The notes beneath the pieces are model-generated. The model ran no database searches. It saw only the letters and a list, made by a program, of their open reading frames with translations, and was not told where the DNA came from. The position numbers were made by a program, and so were the translations under genes. Of a stretch of 64,000 nucleotides of DNA, positions 1 through 8,260 are shown one piece after another. This DNA comes from Hyphomonadaceae bacterium (lineage in GTDB: Bacteria; Pseudomonadota; Alphaproteobacteria; Caulobacterales; Aquidulcibacteraceae): NCBI GenBank assembly GCA_009773395.1, contig WRPI01000004.1:372001-436000 (forward strand), written 5' to 3'. How positions within the stretch are numbered: position 1 is the stretch's first letter; each line of letters begins with the position of its first letter.

Positions 1-1
1 C

Positions 2-739
2 CCGCGCATTTTATTGACCCATAGTTCTGGCTTTTCTAACTTTGGCTTTTTGGAACCTGATGGCAGGCTGAAATTTCATTTTGACCCGGGTTCGCGTTAT
101 GCTTATTCGGGCGATGGCATAATATTATTGCAATTCGTGCTTGAAAAAGGGCTCGGCCTTGATGTTGGCGCTGAATTGCAAAACCGATTTTTCGCGCCCA
201 ATAATATGCGCAAAACCAGCCTAATTTGGCGGCCCGATTTTAACGAAAACCTTGCCGATGGCTGGGATGATGTTGGCGCAACCGAAGTCCATGATGAGCG
301 TAGCAAAGTTCGCGCGGCTGGCTCAATGGATACAACAATTGCCGATTTTGCCAATTTCACGGCAGCCTTCATAAATGGCAACATAATTTCCACCAGATTA
401 CGCCGTCAAATGACAAGGCCGCAACTAAAAATAACCACCAAAACCCAATTCCCATCATTGCAGGACGAATTACCAATTGCTGAACAACGCCAAGACATTG
501 CCGCTGGCCTTGGCGTAATTGCTTTCAACGGCCCGCAAGGTCCTGGCTTTTACAAAGGCGGCCACAATAATATAACCGCCAACACATGGGTATGCATAGA
601 GCGCCGCCGCAGATGTGTGGTTATTCTTGCCAATGATGTCCGCGCAGAAAAAGGATTTACCGAATTGGTGACATTTATTTTGGGCGATACTGGTGTACCA
701 TTTGACTGGGAATATGGCGATTATGCAGGCAAATCATAG
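2..739 (+). CDS. Serine hydrolase, beta-lactamase/S12 family (5' truncated)
   Basis: The reading frame is open at the left edge, so the N-terminus with the catalytic SxxK motif lies outside the window. The visible part begins with a LLTHSSG motif, which in the class C beta-lactamase/D-Ala-D-Ala carboxypeptidase fold (Pfam Beta-lactamase) follows the SxxK helix. YSG near base 104 stands where this family has the YxN or YSx catalytic motif, and KGGHNN near base 554 stands where KTG/HTG-like motifs occur. The substrate cannot be told: members include peptidases, esterases and lactamases. The VOC gene follows after 9 bases, so the two are probably cotranscribed. Confidence 0.8.
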   Translation, partial: PRILLTHSSGFSNFGFLEPDGRLKFHFDPGSRYAYSGDGIILLQFVLEKGLGLDVGAELQNRFFAPNNMRKTSLIWRPDFNENLADGWDDVGATEVHDERSKVRAAGSMDTTIADFANFTAAFINGNIISTRLRRQMTRPQLKITTKTQFPSLQDELPIAEQRQDIAAGLGVIAFNGPQGPGFYKGGHNNITANTWVCIERRRRCVVILANDVRAEKGFTELVTFILGDTGVPFDWEYGDYAGKS

Positions 740-748
740 GAGGCGAAA

Positions 749-1123
749 ATGGCGGTTTTAGGTTTGGGTGTTTTCATACGGGCGCAAAATCAAGCAGCGC
801 TTGCTAATTGGTATCGCGAATTTTTGGGAATTGATATTGATACGGAATATTTCTTCAAAAATTTCGACGCGGTGGCAATGGCAAAACTGCCAAATTCGGC
901 GCAGGTTCTTTCGATAATGGCAAGTGATACCGATTATTTTGAGCCTTCAAAATCTAGTTTTATGCTCAATTTATGTGTTGATAATATTGACGAGGTGATT
1001 GCAAACCTCGAAGCCAAGGGCGTTGAAATTTTGTGGCGAGATTTGGAAAATGATTATGGCAAATTTGCCCATATTTTGGATTTCGAAAGCAATAAAATAG
1101 AACTTTGGCAGCCGCCTGAATAA
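749..1123 (+). CDS. VOC (glyoxalase/bleomycin-resistance) family protein
   Basis: A 124-residue protein of single-module VOC size. It opens with the beta strand and 'NQAALANWYREFLGI' helix typical of glyoxalase-fold proteins. It ends with 'HILDFESNKIELWQPPE', where the last acidic residue (E in IELW) normally binds the metal. VOC proteins act as metal-dependent lyases, isomerases or dioxygenases, or as drug-binding proteins; the substrate is not readable here. A GGAGG-type ribosome site sits just before the ATG. It lies 9 bases behind the hydrolase. Confidence 0.8.
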   Translation: MAVLGLGVFIRAQNQAALANWYREFLGIDIDTEYFFKNFDAVAMAKLPNSAQVLSIMASDTDYFEPSKSSFMLNLCVDNIDEVIANLEAKGVEILWRDLENDYGKFAHILDFESNKIELWQPPE

Positions 1124-1196
1124 ATTTTGGACATTTGCCCTTTGCAATTTCTTTGGTTTTGTTATAACAATTTGGAACAACTCCCAAGGAATCCCA

Positions 1197-2582
1197 ATGT
1201 CTGAAATTATTTGCACTTCACCCATCGACGGCAGTATTTATCACGCGCGCGAAACATTTGCCGCCGCCAAAATCGATGCCGCAATTGCCGCCGCCCGAAT
1301 TGCGCAAAAACAATGGCGCGAAGTCGATGTTGCCACCCGCGCAAAAATTGTGTTCGAATTCAAAGAAGCAATGCTTGCGATGGCACCGGAAGTCATTCCC
1401 GAAATTGCGTGGCAAATGGGTCGGCCAGTTCGTTATGGAGGCGAATTTGGGCCAATGGTGGCGCGTGTGGATTTCATGTCAAAATATGCGGGTGAATTTT
1501 TGGCACCAATTATTCCGCCCGATGAAATTGCAGGAATTGAAAGATTTATTGAGCGTGAACCATTGGGGATAGTGTTTACAATCGCCCCATGGAATTACCC
1601 ATATTTAACCGCCGTCAATTCTATTATCCCGGCGCTTATTGCCGGCAATGCAGTGATATTAAAACATGCCGCGCAAACGATTTTGGTTGGTGACAGGTTC
1701 CAAGCTGCGTTTGACAAAACTGGCCTGCCAAAAAATCTGTTCCAAACCCTAACCCTTTCGCATGATGATACTTCACGCATTATCGAAAGCAATTTGGTCG
1801 ATTTGGTGTGTTTCACTGGCTCAACTTCTGCGGGGCAAGTGATTGAACGCGCAGGCGCCGGCACTTTCACCAATATCGGGCTTGAACTTGGCGGCAAAGA
1901 CCCAGCTTATGTTCGTGCCGATGCCAACCTTGAACATGCCATTGAAAATCTGGCCGATGGTGCATTTTACAATAGCGGCCAATGTTGTTGCGGAATTGAG
2001 CGTATTTATGTCCATGAAAGCCTATATGATAAGTTCGTGGACGGCATTCAGGCAATTGCAAGCTCATATATTTTGGGCAACCCTCTCGACGAAGCCACAA
2101 CGCTTGGCCCAATGGCGCAAGCCAAAACTGCCGATATTGTGCGCGCGCAAATCTCACACGCAGAGAGCAGCGGCGCGCGGGCATTGGTTGATGTTGCCAG
2201 CTTCAAAGCAGACCTTGGCCACGGCAATTATCTTGCGCCGCAAGTTTTGGTGAATGTGGATCATTCCATGAGCCTCATGCGCGATGAGAGCTTTGGCCCC
2301 GTAGTTGGCATTATGAAAGTTTCGAACGATGACGAGGCAATTCGACTTATGAATGATAGTGATTATGGCCTTACGGCAGCAATTTGGACTTCGGATATTG
2401 ATGCCGCAAAACGCATTGGCAAACAAGTTGAAACTGGCACAGTCTATATGAATCGTTGTGATTATTTGGATCCAGCATTGGCTTGGACTGGTGTCAAAGA
2501 CACTGGCCGTGGCGCAACTTTATCAAGGATTGGTTATGAAATGTTGACACGGCCTAAGAGCTATCACTTGCGGAGACTGTAA
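1197..2582 (+). CDS. NAD(P)-dependent aldehyde dehydrogenase
   Basis: A 461-residue aldehyde dehydrogenase, slightly short of the usual 480-500. The cofactor region includes 'TIAPWNYPY' and the 'FTGSTSAG' loop. The general-base glutamate is in 'LELGGKDP' (about residue 229), and the nucleophilic cysteine is in 'NSGQCCCGIERI' (about residues 262-264), where three cysteines occur in a row. 'ESFGPVVGI' is the late conserved motif. The family oxidises aldehydes to acids. The iron-containing alcohol dehydrogenase starts 6 bases downstream, so the pair could oxidise an alcohol via an aldehyde to an acid; succinate-semialdehyde-type substrates are possible but unproven. Confidence 0.93.
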   Translation: MSEIICTSPIDGSIYHARETFAAAKIDAAIAAARIAQKQWREVDVATRAKIVFEFKEAMLAMAPEVIPEIAWQMGRPVRYGGEFGPMVARVDFMSKYAGEFLAPIIPPDEIAGIERFIEREPLGIVFTIAPWNYPYLTAVNSIIPALIAGNAVILKHAAQTILVGDRFQAAFDKTGLPKNLFQTLTLSHDDTSRIIESNLVDLVCFTGSTSAGQVIERAGAGTFTNIGLELGGKDPAYVRADANLEHAIENLADGAFYNSGQCCCGIERIYVHESLYDKFVDGIQAIASSYILGNPLDEATTLGPMAQAKTADIVRAQISHAESSGARALVDVASFKADLGHGNYLAPQVLVNVDHSMSLMRDESFGPVVGIMKVSNDDEAIRLMNDSDYGLTAAIWTSDIDAAKRIGKQVETGTVYMNRCDYLDPALAWTGVKDTGRGATLSRIGYEMLTRPKSYHLRRL

Positions 2583-2588
2583 TAAAAA

Positions 2589-3746
2589 ATGGCACAAATA
2601 GGAAATTGGAATTACCCGACAACAGTTAAATTTGGCGCAGGGCGCATAAGCGAATTGGCGGCACATTGCACGGCTTTGGGGATGAAAGCGCCACTTATTG
2701 TGACTGATAATGGGCTGGTGAACTTGCCGATGATTGTGAATGCGGTTGCGGCCTTGAAGGCGGTTGGTCTTAATGCCTCAGTATTTTCCAATGTTCGCCC
2801 CAACCCAATTGGCGCAAATGTTGACGAAGGCGTGGCATGTTTTAAGGCTGGCAAGCACGATGGCGTTATCGCATTTGGCGGCGGTTCGGCTTTGGATGTC
2901 GGCAAAGTTATTGCTTTTATGTCGGGGCAAACCAGGCCATTATGGGATTTTGAAGATATTGGCGATTGGTTTTCGCGCGCCGACGTAAATGGCATTGCGC
3001 CAATTATTGCTGTGCCGACAACTTCGGGAACAGGCTCCGAAGTTGGGCGCGCGGGGGTGATTACGGACGAAAGCAATCACACCAAGAAAATCATTTTTCA
3101 CCCCAAAATTATGCCAAGCATAACCCTATGCGACCCCGAACTTACAATTGGCTTGCCGCCTCATATTACTGCGGCAACCGGCATGGACGCGCTTTCGCAT
3201 TCACTTGAAGCCTATTGCGCTCCTGGGTTTCATCCGCAGGCGGACGGTATTGCGATTGAAGGCATAAGGCTGGTTAAGGAAAATCTTGAAGCCGCAACCC
3301 GCGAAGGCACAAATATCAGCGCCCGCGCCAATATGATGGCAGCGGCTTTAATGGGTGCAACCGCTTTCCAAAAAGGCTTGGGCGGTATGCATGCAATGGC
3401 GCACCCAATTGGCGCAGTTTTTGACGCGCATCACGGCCTGATAAATGCTGTTGTTATGCCTTATGTTTTGAAATTTAACCGCGAAGCAATCGAAGTTCGC
3501 ATTGCACGCTTGGCTGATTATTTAGGAATTGAGGGTGGCTTTGACGGCTTTTTGGCTTGGATTTTGGAAATTCGTGCAAGCCTTGGCATCAAGCATTCAT
3601 TGGCCGAAATCGGGGTTGATATTGCCAAAATTGATGAACTTGCGGCAATGGCAGTGGTAGATCCTTCCGCTGGCGGCAATCCAATTGCGCTAACGATTGA
3701 AAACATCACGCCACTATTTCGCGATGCGATTTTGGGGGAATTATAG
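2589..3746 (+). CDS. Iron-containing alcohol dehydrogenase
   Basis: A 385-residue group III (Fe-ADH) enzyme. The NAD-binding 'GGGSALDVGK' lies at about residues 96-105 and 'TTSGTGSEVGR' at about 140. The metal ligands expected for the family are visible as D and H in 'GMDALSHSLEA', H in 'AMAHPIG' and H in 'FDAHHG'. It interconverts primary alcohols (or hydroxy acids such as 4-hydroxybutyrate) and aldehydes. It follows the aldehyde dehydrogenase by 6 bases, suggesting one operon and one pathway. Its last 6 bases overlap the convergent GNAT gene. Confidence 0.93.
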   Translation: MAQIGNWNYPTTVKFGAGRISELAAHCTALGMKAPLIVTDNGLVNLPMIVNAVAALKAVGLNASVFSNVRPNPIGANVDEGVACFKAGKHDGVIAFGGGSALDVGKVIAFMSGQTRPLWDFEDIGDWFSRADVNGIAPIIAVPTTSGTGSEVGRAGVITDESNHTKKIIFHPKIMPSITLCDPELTIGLPPHITAATGMDALSHSLEAYCAPGFHPQADGIAIEGIRLVKENLEAATREGTNISARANMMAAALMGATAFQKGLGGMHAMAHPIGAVFDAHHGLINAVVMPYVLKFNREAIEVRIARLADYLGIEGGFDGFLAWILEIRASLGIKHSLAEIGVDIAKIDELAAMAVVDPSAGGNPIALTIENITPLFRDAILGEL

Positions 3747-4274
3747 GTTTTTACCCATCAAAACTATCGGCAAAGTTTCGCCATTGGGTAATGGTGTATC
3801 AATGCGCTTAATTGGCGTATATCCGTATGCCGAATAAAGCGGGATACCGGTTAGGGTTGAGCCGAGTTCAAAGCGCTTGAACCCTGCATTTGACGCAGCA
3901 TTTTCGCAGGCAAGCAATATTTTTGCGCCTATGCCGCGCCGTGCAAAATCGGGGTGCACGAAAAATGCGCGTATTCGTGCGGCATCGATTGTGGGGTCTA
4001 GGAAACCGCTTTGACTGCTTGCCAAACTATCGGCGCCAAACATTGCTTGGCGCATGGACCAGCCGCCGCAACCAACCATTTGCCCGTTCAATTCGGCAAT
4101 CAAATAAGTGCCGTCACCGATAAGATTAGTATCAATACCAAACACACTCCCCAATGCCGCCGCGCGTTGGGTGGGTGAATAATCGTCCACCTGCAAGCCA
4201 TTAACCGACAGCTCTATCAGCGCCGCAATTTGCGGAATATCGGAAGACGTGGCGGTGCGGAGGGTGGGGGGCAT
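3741..4274 (-). CDS. GNAT family N-acetyltransferase
   Basis: About 177 residues. The acetyl-CoA binding motif A is visible as 'IRAFFVHPDFARRGIGAKIL' (V/I-x-P-x-x-x-x-x-G-I/V-G), followed by the C-terminal 'AYGYTPIKRIDTPLPNG' motif B region. I place the start at the ATG at 4274; a TTG three codons upstream is also open. The acceptor substrate is unknown. The gene is convergent with the alcohol dehydrogenase and divergent from the toxin-antitoxin pair, so it is a single-gene unit. Confidence 0.85.
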   Translation of the reverse strand: MPPTLRTATSSDIPQIAALIELSVNGLQVDDYSPTQRAAALGSVFGIDTNLIGDGTYLIAELNGQMVGCGGWSMRQAMFGADSLASSQSGFLDPTIDAARIRAFFVHPDFARRGIGAKILLACENAASNAGFKRFELGSTLTGIPLYSAYGYTPIKRIDTPLPNGETLPIVLMGKNL

Positions 4275-4304
4275 TGTTTTCAAAAATTTCTTGAATTAAG
4301 TAAG

Positions 4305-4325
4305 AAAGTAAGATATTCCTACTTT
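4305..4325. promoter_or_regulatory. Possible autoregulatory operator of the AbrB/MazF-like pair
   Basis: Inverted repeat AAAGTA - 9 bases - TACTTT ending 12 bases before the antitoxin ATG, over the likely Shine-Dalgarno GGAG. Antitoxins of this type usually bind inverted repeats at their own promoters. The assignment is by position and symmetry only; short arms make it tentative. Confidence 0.35.
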
Positions 4326-4337
4326 TGGAGTCATGTT

Positions 4338-4559
4338 ATGAATGAAAACCTATCAAAACTAACCGTAAAAAGCCAGACAGTAATTCCCAAAAACATTCGT
4401 GAATATTTGGGCCTTAAAACTGGCGATAGAATAAGATATATTACCCGCAATAACCGCGTTGAAATTGAAAAAGTCAAATCCCAAACTGAAGACGACCCCT
4501 TCGCAACTTTCACCGAATGGGCTACGGATAATGACGAAGAAGCATTTGGGAAATTATGA
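4338..4559 (+). CDS. AbrB/MazE-like (SpoVT-AbrB fold) antitoxin
   Basis: A 73-residue protein. 'SKLTVKSQTVIPKNIREYLG' followed by 'LKTGDRIRYITRNNRVEI' is the swapped-hairpin AbrB DNA-binding signature (K-x-Q-x-x-I/L-P-K-x-I-R). The acidic C-terminus probably binds the toxin. The ATG at 4338 is preferred because it is preceded by TTTGGAG; an ATG at 4333 meets a stop after one codon. The toxin start overlaps this stop by 4 bases (ATGA), the usual arrangement for coupled antitoxin-toxin translation. Confidence 0.9.
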   Translation: MNENLSKLTVKSQTVIPKNIREYLGLKTGDRIRYITRNNRVEIEKVKSQTEDDPFATFTEWATDNDEEAFGKL

Positions 4560-4897
4560 CCACGTTTGCTCAATGGGACATTGTGGTAGTTCCGTTTCCA
4601 TATACCGACCGAACCACAACAAAGCGCCGCCCGGCCTTGGTGGTTTCGAACGATGAACTTCGTGAAAATCATGGCCTTGTTTGGGTTGTGATGATTACCA
4701 GCGCCAAAAATGCAAAATGGGACGGTGATATTGAAATAAAAGATTTTGAAGCAGTCGGCCTCCCTGCGCCATCAATCATCCGCCCATGTAAGATTACGAC
4801 AATTGATGCGGGGTTGGTTTTGGGGAAATTGGGGGGAATTAGTATAACCGACTGCGCGATAGTTACGAAACAAGTTTCTAGAATTTTAGCTGCCTGA
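4556..4897 (+). CDS. MazF/PemK-family endoribonuclease toxin
   Basis: 113 residues. The N-terminus 'QWDIVVVPFPYTDRTTTKRRPALVV' carries the family's 'G/W-D-I-V-x-V-x-F-P-Y-T/S-D' strand and the RPALVV motif with the conserved arginine. 'SIIRPCKITTID' matches the later S-x-[IV]-[RK]-x-x-[KR] region. MazF-type toxins cleave mRNA at short sequences. The gene overlaps the AbrB-like antitoxin by 4 bases, so the two form a type II toxin-antitoxin module. The sequence cleaved cannot be inferred. Confidence 0.9.
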   Translation: MTTFAQWDIVVVPFPYTDRTTTKRRPALVVSNDELRENHGLVWVVMITSAKNAKWDGDIEIKDFEAVGLPAPSIIRPCKITTIDAGLVLGKLGGISITDCAIVTKQVSRILAA

Positions 4898-4909
4898 CAA
4901 TTCCACAGA

Positions 4910-5527
4910 TCAGATTGAATACTCAAAACCCTTATCTTTGAATAATTGCATTGCCTCTTTGTAGAACAAGTCAGCGTTGTTTTCATATTCCCATAAGTCT
5001 TCTAATTCCCAATCGATTAAGCGCAAATTCATGGCAATTATTGCGTATCCGGAGATTTCGATTATTAAGGATGTGAGTTCTTCGTATTGCACTCTCTCAA
5101 AAAAAACTGCAAATTTATTTGAAAGTAATTGCGGCGAAGCAGAAGACAGATAGTAAAATCGTTGTTCTTTAACGTTTAGCCACAGACGAGGTAATGTATA
5201 CAAATAGGTTCTTTCGTCACCGATTGTTGTAATTGCAAACGGAAAAAGCCTATCCAGTTCTTCCAGTCCCCAATTTGTTTCGTTCTTGCTTTTAAGTTGA
5301 GCAACCACATCCATGCGATAGGGCGAAGCGTAGATTTTTTCGGGATTTCCCGGTTCCCAAACATAATGAAAATTGGTTTCCTTAAATTTCAAAAGTTCGC
5401 GGCAAACCGAGATTATCTTGTCTTCAACAATTGAAAGCTCGGGCACAATGCCTTTATTGAAAGGTGAAAATTCCGAAAGTTGTTCGCAAACTGATTTGCA
5501 AATTTTACTGCTTGACGATTCTATCAT
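4910..5527 (-). CDS. Protein of unknown function, 205 residues
   Basis: I do not recognise this protein. It has no signal peptide or clear membrane segment and is rich in aromatic and acidic residues, notably in the C-terminal part ('IDWELEDLWEYENN'). Its start overlaps the stop of the upstream exported protein by 4 bases (ATGA), so the two are translationally coupled. Its codon use is more AT-rich than the neighbouring rpoD, and it lies beside a toxin-antitoxin pair, so acquired DNA is possible. It is a soluble cytoplasmic protein by inspection. Confidence 0.6.
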   Translation of the reverse strand: MIESSSSKICKSVCEQLSEFSPFNKGIVPELSIVEDKIISVCRELLKFKETNFHYVWEPGNPEKIYASPYRMDVVAQLKSKNETNWGLEELDRLFPFAITTIGDERTYLYTLPRLWLNVKEQRFYYLSSASPQLLSNKFAVFFERVQYEELTSLIIEISGYAIIAMNLRLIDWELEDLWEYENNADLFYKEAMQLFKDKGFEYSI

Positions 5528-6162
5528 TCCTCAACACCCGAAGAATTAATTCTGGCGGTTTCGTCCTTTTGCTTTGCGTCAGCTATTCTCCCTTGAGAAT
5601 TATTATTAGGCGATTGTTCAAAATGATATCTGCTAAGTTCGATTGCGAATTCCAAAGTGGGAGAGAAATAAAAATTGTTCCCTTTTAATGGCTTCCAACC
5701 TTCGGCCATAGAAAAAACTTCTCGTCGCCCGTTTTTACTAATCCGTTCGTCAGCATCAAATTCTCCACCAAAGGCTGCCCCACAAACAGGTGCGTAGATA
5801 TTCATAGCAAATCCAAAATTTTGGAAGTTCACGAAATATTGTGATGCTCTAGGCTCGCCATTAATTTCAACATTCTCGCGATTGAAAAAACGTTCACCGT
5901 ATATCTTCAATGCATTACTTGGAAACCTTGTGCATCTGTAAGAAACTCTAGCAGTTTGGAACTGTGCGGTTTCGGACGTGAGCGACAATCCATCGCGATA
6001 ATAGATAAGAATTTCGGCCGAAGTCTTAGTTATACTATTTCGGTTAACATGAACCATCGCGTCATCGTAAGATGGCAAAAGCACCCAACGTTGGCTAATT
6101 TGGGCGCTGACCGGCGTGCCTAACAACAATAAGACAGAAAAAATGAAGCCAAATTTTTTCAT
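5524..6162 (-). CDS. Exported protein of unknown function (surface-adhesin-E-like repeat unit)
   Basis: 212 residues beginning with a clear signal peptide (KK, then a leucine-rich core, cleavage after 'TPVSA'). The mature start 'QRWVLLPSYDDAMVHVNRNSI' resembles the W...Y.D..SI pattern of surface-adhesin-protein-E-type domains, which are small periplasmic or surface beta proteins; this match is by eye. It ends in an ATGA overlap with the 205-residue gene and starts 8 bases after the rpoD stop on the same strand, so read-through from rpoD is possible. Confidence 0.6.
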   Translation of the reverse strand: MKKFGFIFSVLLLLGTPVSAQISQRWVLLPSYDDAMVHVNRNSITKTSAEILIYYRDGLSLTSETAQFQTARVSYRCTRFPSNALKIYGERFFNRENVEINGEPRASQYFVNFQNFGFAMNIYAPVCGAAFGGEFDADERISKNGRREVFSMAEGWKPLKGNNFYFSPTLEFAIELSRYHFEQSPNNNSQGRIADAKQKDETARINSSGVEE

Positions 6163-6170
6163 TACGAAAA

Positions 6171-8150
6171 CTAATTATCCAAGAAACTCCGCAACCGTCT
6201 CGACCTGCTCGGATGTTTCAATTTCCGCAATGCCTTCGCCTCAATCTGTCTAATCCGTTCGCGGGTTACGCTGAATTGTTGTCCTACTTCTTCTAGGGTG
6301 TGGTCGGTGTTCATGCCGATGCCGAAGCGCATACGCAATACACGTTCTTCACGCGGAGTGAGCGAGGCCAAAACGCGGGTGGTGGTTTCGCGTAAATTGG
6401 ATTGGATTGCGGCATCAACCGGCAGGATTGCGTTTTTATCCTCAATGAAATCGCCAAGGTGGCTATCGTCTTCATCGCCCACTGGGGTTTCAAGACTGAT
6501 AGGTTCTTTGGCAATTTTCATAACTTTGCGCACTTTTTCAAGAGGCAAAGAAAGCTTGATTGATAGCTCTTCCGGCGTTGGTTCGCGGCCAATTTCATGC
6601 AACATTTGGCGCGATGTGCGCACCAATTTATTGATGGTTTCAATCATATGGACGGGAATACGAATGGTGCGGGCTTGATCGGCAATCGAGCGTGTGATGG
6701 CTTGGCGTATCCACCAGGTCGCATAAGTCGAGAATTTATAGCCGCGACGATATTCAAACTTATCAACCGCTTTCATAAGGCCAATATTGCCTTCTTGAAT
6801 AAGGTCAAGGAACTGCAAGCCGCGATTTGTGTATTTTTTGGCAATTGAAATAACCAAACGAAGATTGGCTTCCACCATTTCTTTTTTGGCAATTCTTGCT
6901 TCACGCTCACCTTTTTGCACGCGCTGCACAATACGGCGGAATTCATCGATTGGGACACCTGATTCTTGCGCCAGTGAGAAAATTTCCTGGCGAATATCAT
7001 CAACTTGAAAGCGGTGTTCAACCGCAAACCGCGCCCAAGATTTGGACTTATCAACAACGCCATCGGTCCAAGAAGGGTTCATTTCATGGCCATGATGTTC
7101 TTTAATGAAATCAACCCGCGAAACACCACATGATTCGGCAAGCCGCATCAAACGCGCTTCCGAGGCAATAAGGCGTTTGTTGATGGTGTAAAGTTGCTCA
7201 ATAAGCGCTTCAATACGCGCATTATTCAGTTTTAAGGCTTTAAGTTCTTCAATAATTTTGTTTTGAAGTTCTTCCATCGAAGCCTGGTCGTCTTGGCCAA
7301 GTTTTTTGCCAACGATTTTCGATTCAACCGAGCGATCTTTTAGTGAACGGAAAAGGTCAAAATGCAGCGCAACTTCATCGAGAATTTTCATAATCCCGTC
7401 GCGCAATTCAGATTCCATAGCCGACATTGAAAGAACGGCTGCTTCGTCTTCCTCTTCTTCGGCTTCGCGTTGACGGCGGCGTTCACGCTCAATTTCATCA
7501 TCAGTATCATCACCTGATGAGCGGATTATCGGCTCGGGCTTATCGTCATCATCGTCGTCTTCTTCGACTGGTGGTGGGGCATTTTCTGCGCCATAAGTGG
7601 CTTCCAAATCGATAATTTCACGAAGCAAAACTCGGCCCGATTGCAATTCATCACGCCAAACCATAATAGCTTCAAACGTAAGTGGGCTTTCGCAAAGCCC
7701 GCGTATCATTGCATCGCGGCCCGCTTCTATGCGTTTGGCAATCGCAATTTCGCCTTCGCGCGACAAAAGCTCAACTGCGCCCATTTCGCGCAAATACATG
7801 CGCACGGGGTCATCGGTTCGGTCTTGGCCTTCTTTGGTGTTGCCAGTTGGGGCAACCACCGCCGAAGTTGTGGCGGCTTTAACAACTAATTCGCTGCTTT
7901 CAGTTTCAACTTCATCATCGGCTTCAATCAAATTGACACCAAGCTCTGATAGCCGGGCCATTATGTCTTCAATTTGCTCAGACGAAAATTCTTCGGAAGG
8001 CAAAATGCGGTTTAATTCGTCAACAGTAACGAAGCCGCGCTTTTTGCCTTCTTTTATGAATTTCTTTACCGCAGCATCATTTAGATCCAATAATGGCGCG
8101 TCCACGGCGTCTTTTTCTTCGATTTGCTCAATTTCGCCTTTTTCGGCCAT
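6171..8150 (-). CDS. rpoD: RNA polymerase sigma factor RpoD (sigma-70)
   Basis: A 659-residue primary sigma factor. Region 1.1 is near residues 25-75, and region 1.2 starts at '[20 protein letters not shown]' (about 114). A non-conserved region with an acidic run (EEDDDDDD) and a basic/acidic helix follows. The core region 2 contains '[13 protein letters not shown]', '[18 protein letters not shown]' and the promoter-melting '[16 protein letters not shown]'. Region 3 and the region 4 helix-turn-helix ('[20 protein letters not shown]') end the protein. It recognises -35/-10 promoters of housekeeping genes. It lies directly downstream of dnaG, as in many alphaproteobacteria. Confidence 0.98.
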   Translation of the reverse strand: MAEKGEIEQIEEKDAVDAPLLDLNDAAVKKFIKEGKKRGFVTVDELNRILPSEEFSSEQIEDIMARLSELGVNLIEADDEVETESSELVVKAATTSAVVAPTGNTKEGQDRTDDPVRMYLREMGAVELLSREGEIAIAKRIEAGRDAMIRGLCESPLTFEAIMVWRDELQSGRVLLREIIDLEATYGAENAPPPVEEDDDDDDKPEPIIRSSGDDTDDEIERERRRQREAEEEEDEAAVLSMSAMESELRDGIMKILDEVALHFDLFRSLKDRSVESKIVGKKLGQDDQASMEELQNKIIEELKALKLNNARIEALIEQLYTINKRLIASEARLMRLAESCGVSRVDFIKEHHGHEMNPSWTDGVVDKSKSWARFAVEHRFQVDDIRQEIFSLAQESGVPIDEFRRIVQRVQKGEREARIAKKEMVEANLRLVISIAKKYTNRGLQFLDLIQEGNIGLMKAVDKFEYRRGYKFSTYATWWIRQAITRSIADQARTIRIPVHMIETINKLVRTSRQMLHEIGREPTPEELSIKLSLPLEKVRKVMKIAKEPISLETPVGDEDDSHLGDFIEDKNAILPVDAAIQSNLRETTTRVLASLTPREERVLRMRFGIGMNTDHTLEEVGQQFSVTRERIRQIEAKALRKLKHPSRSRRLRSFLDN

Positions 8151-8260
8151 GAAACCTATGCCTCCGCTTTGCCAACAACCAATATTCCTTATTTGCAGGC
8201 AATTGTGCTATAAATACTTAATATTCCTTATTCAACCCATTAAACTATGGCAATAGCGGT

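Noticed and set aside
6298-7889. Several plus-strand frames opposite rpoD
   Set aside because: Antisense shadows of a conserved gene.
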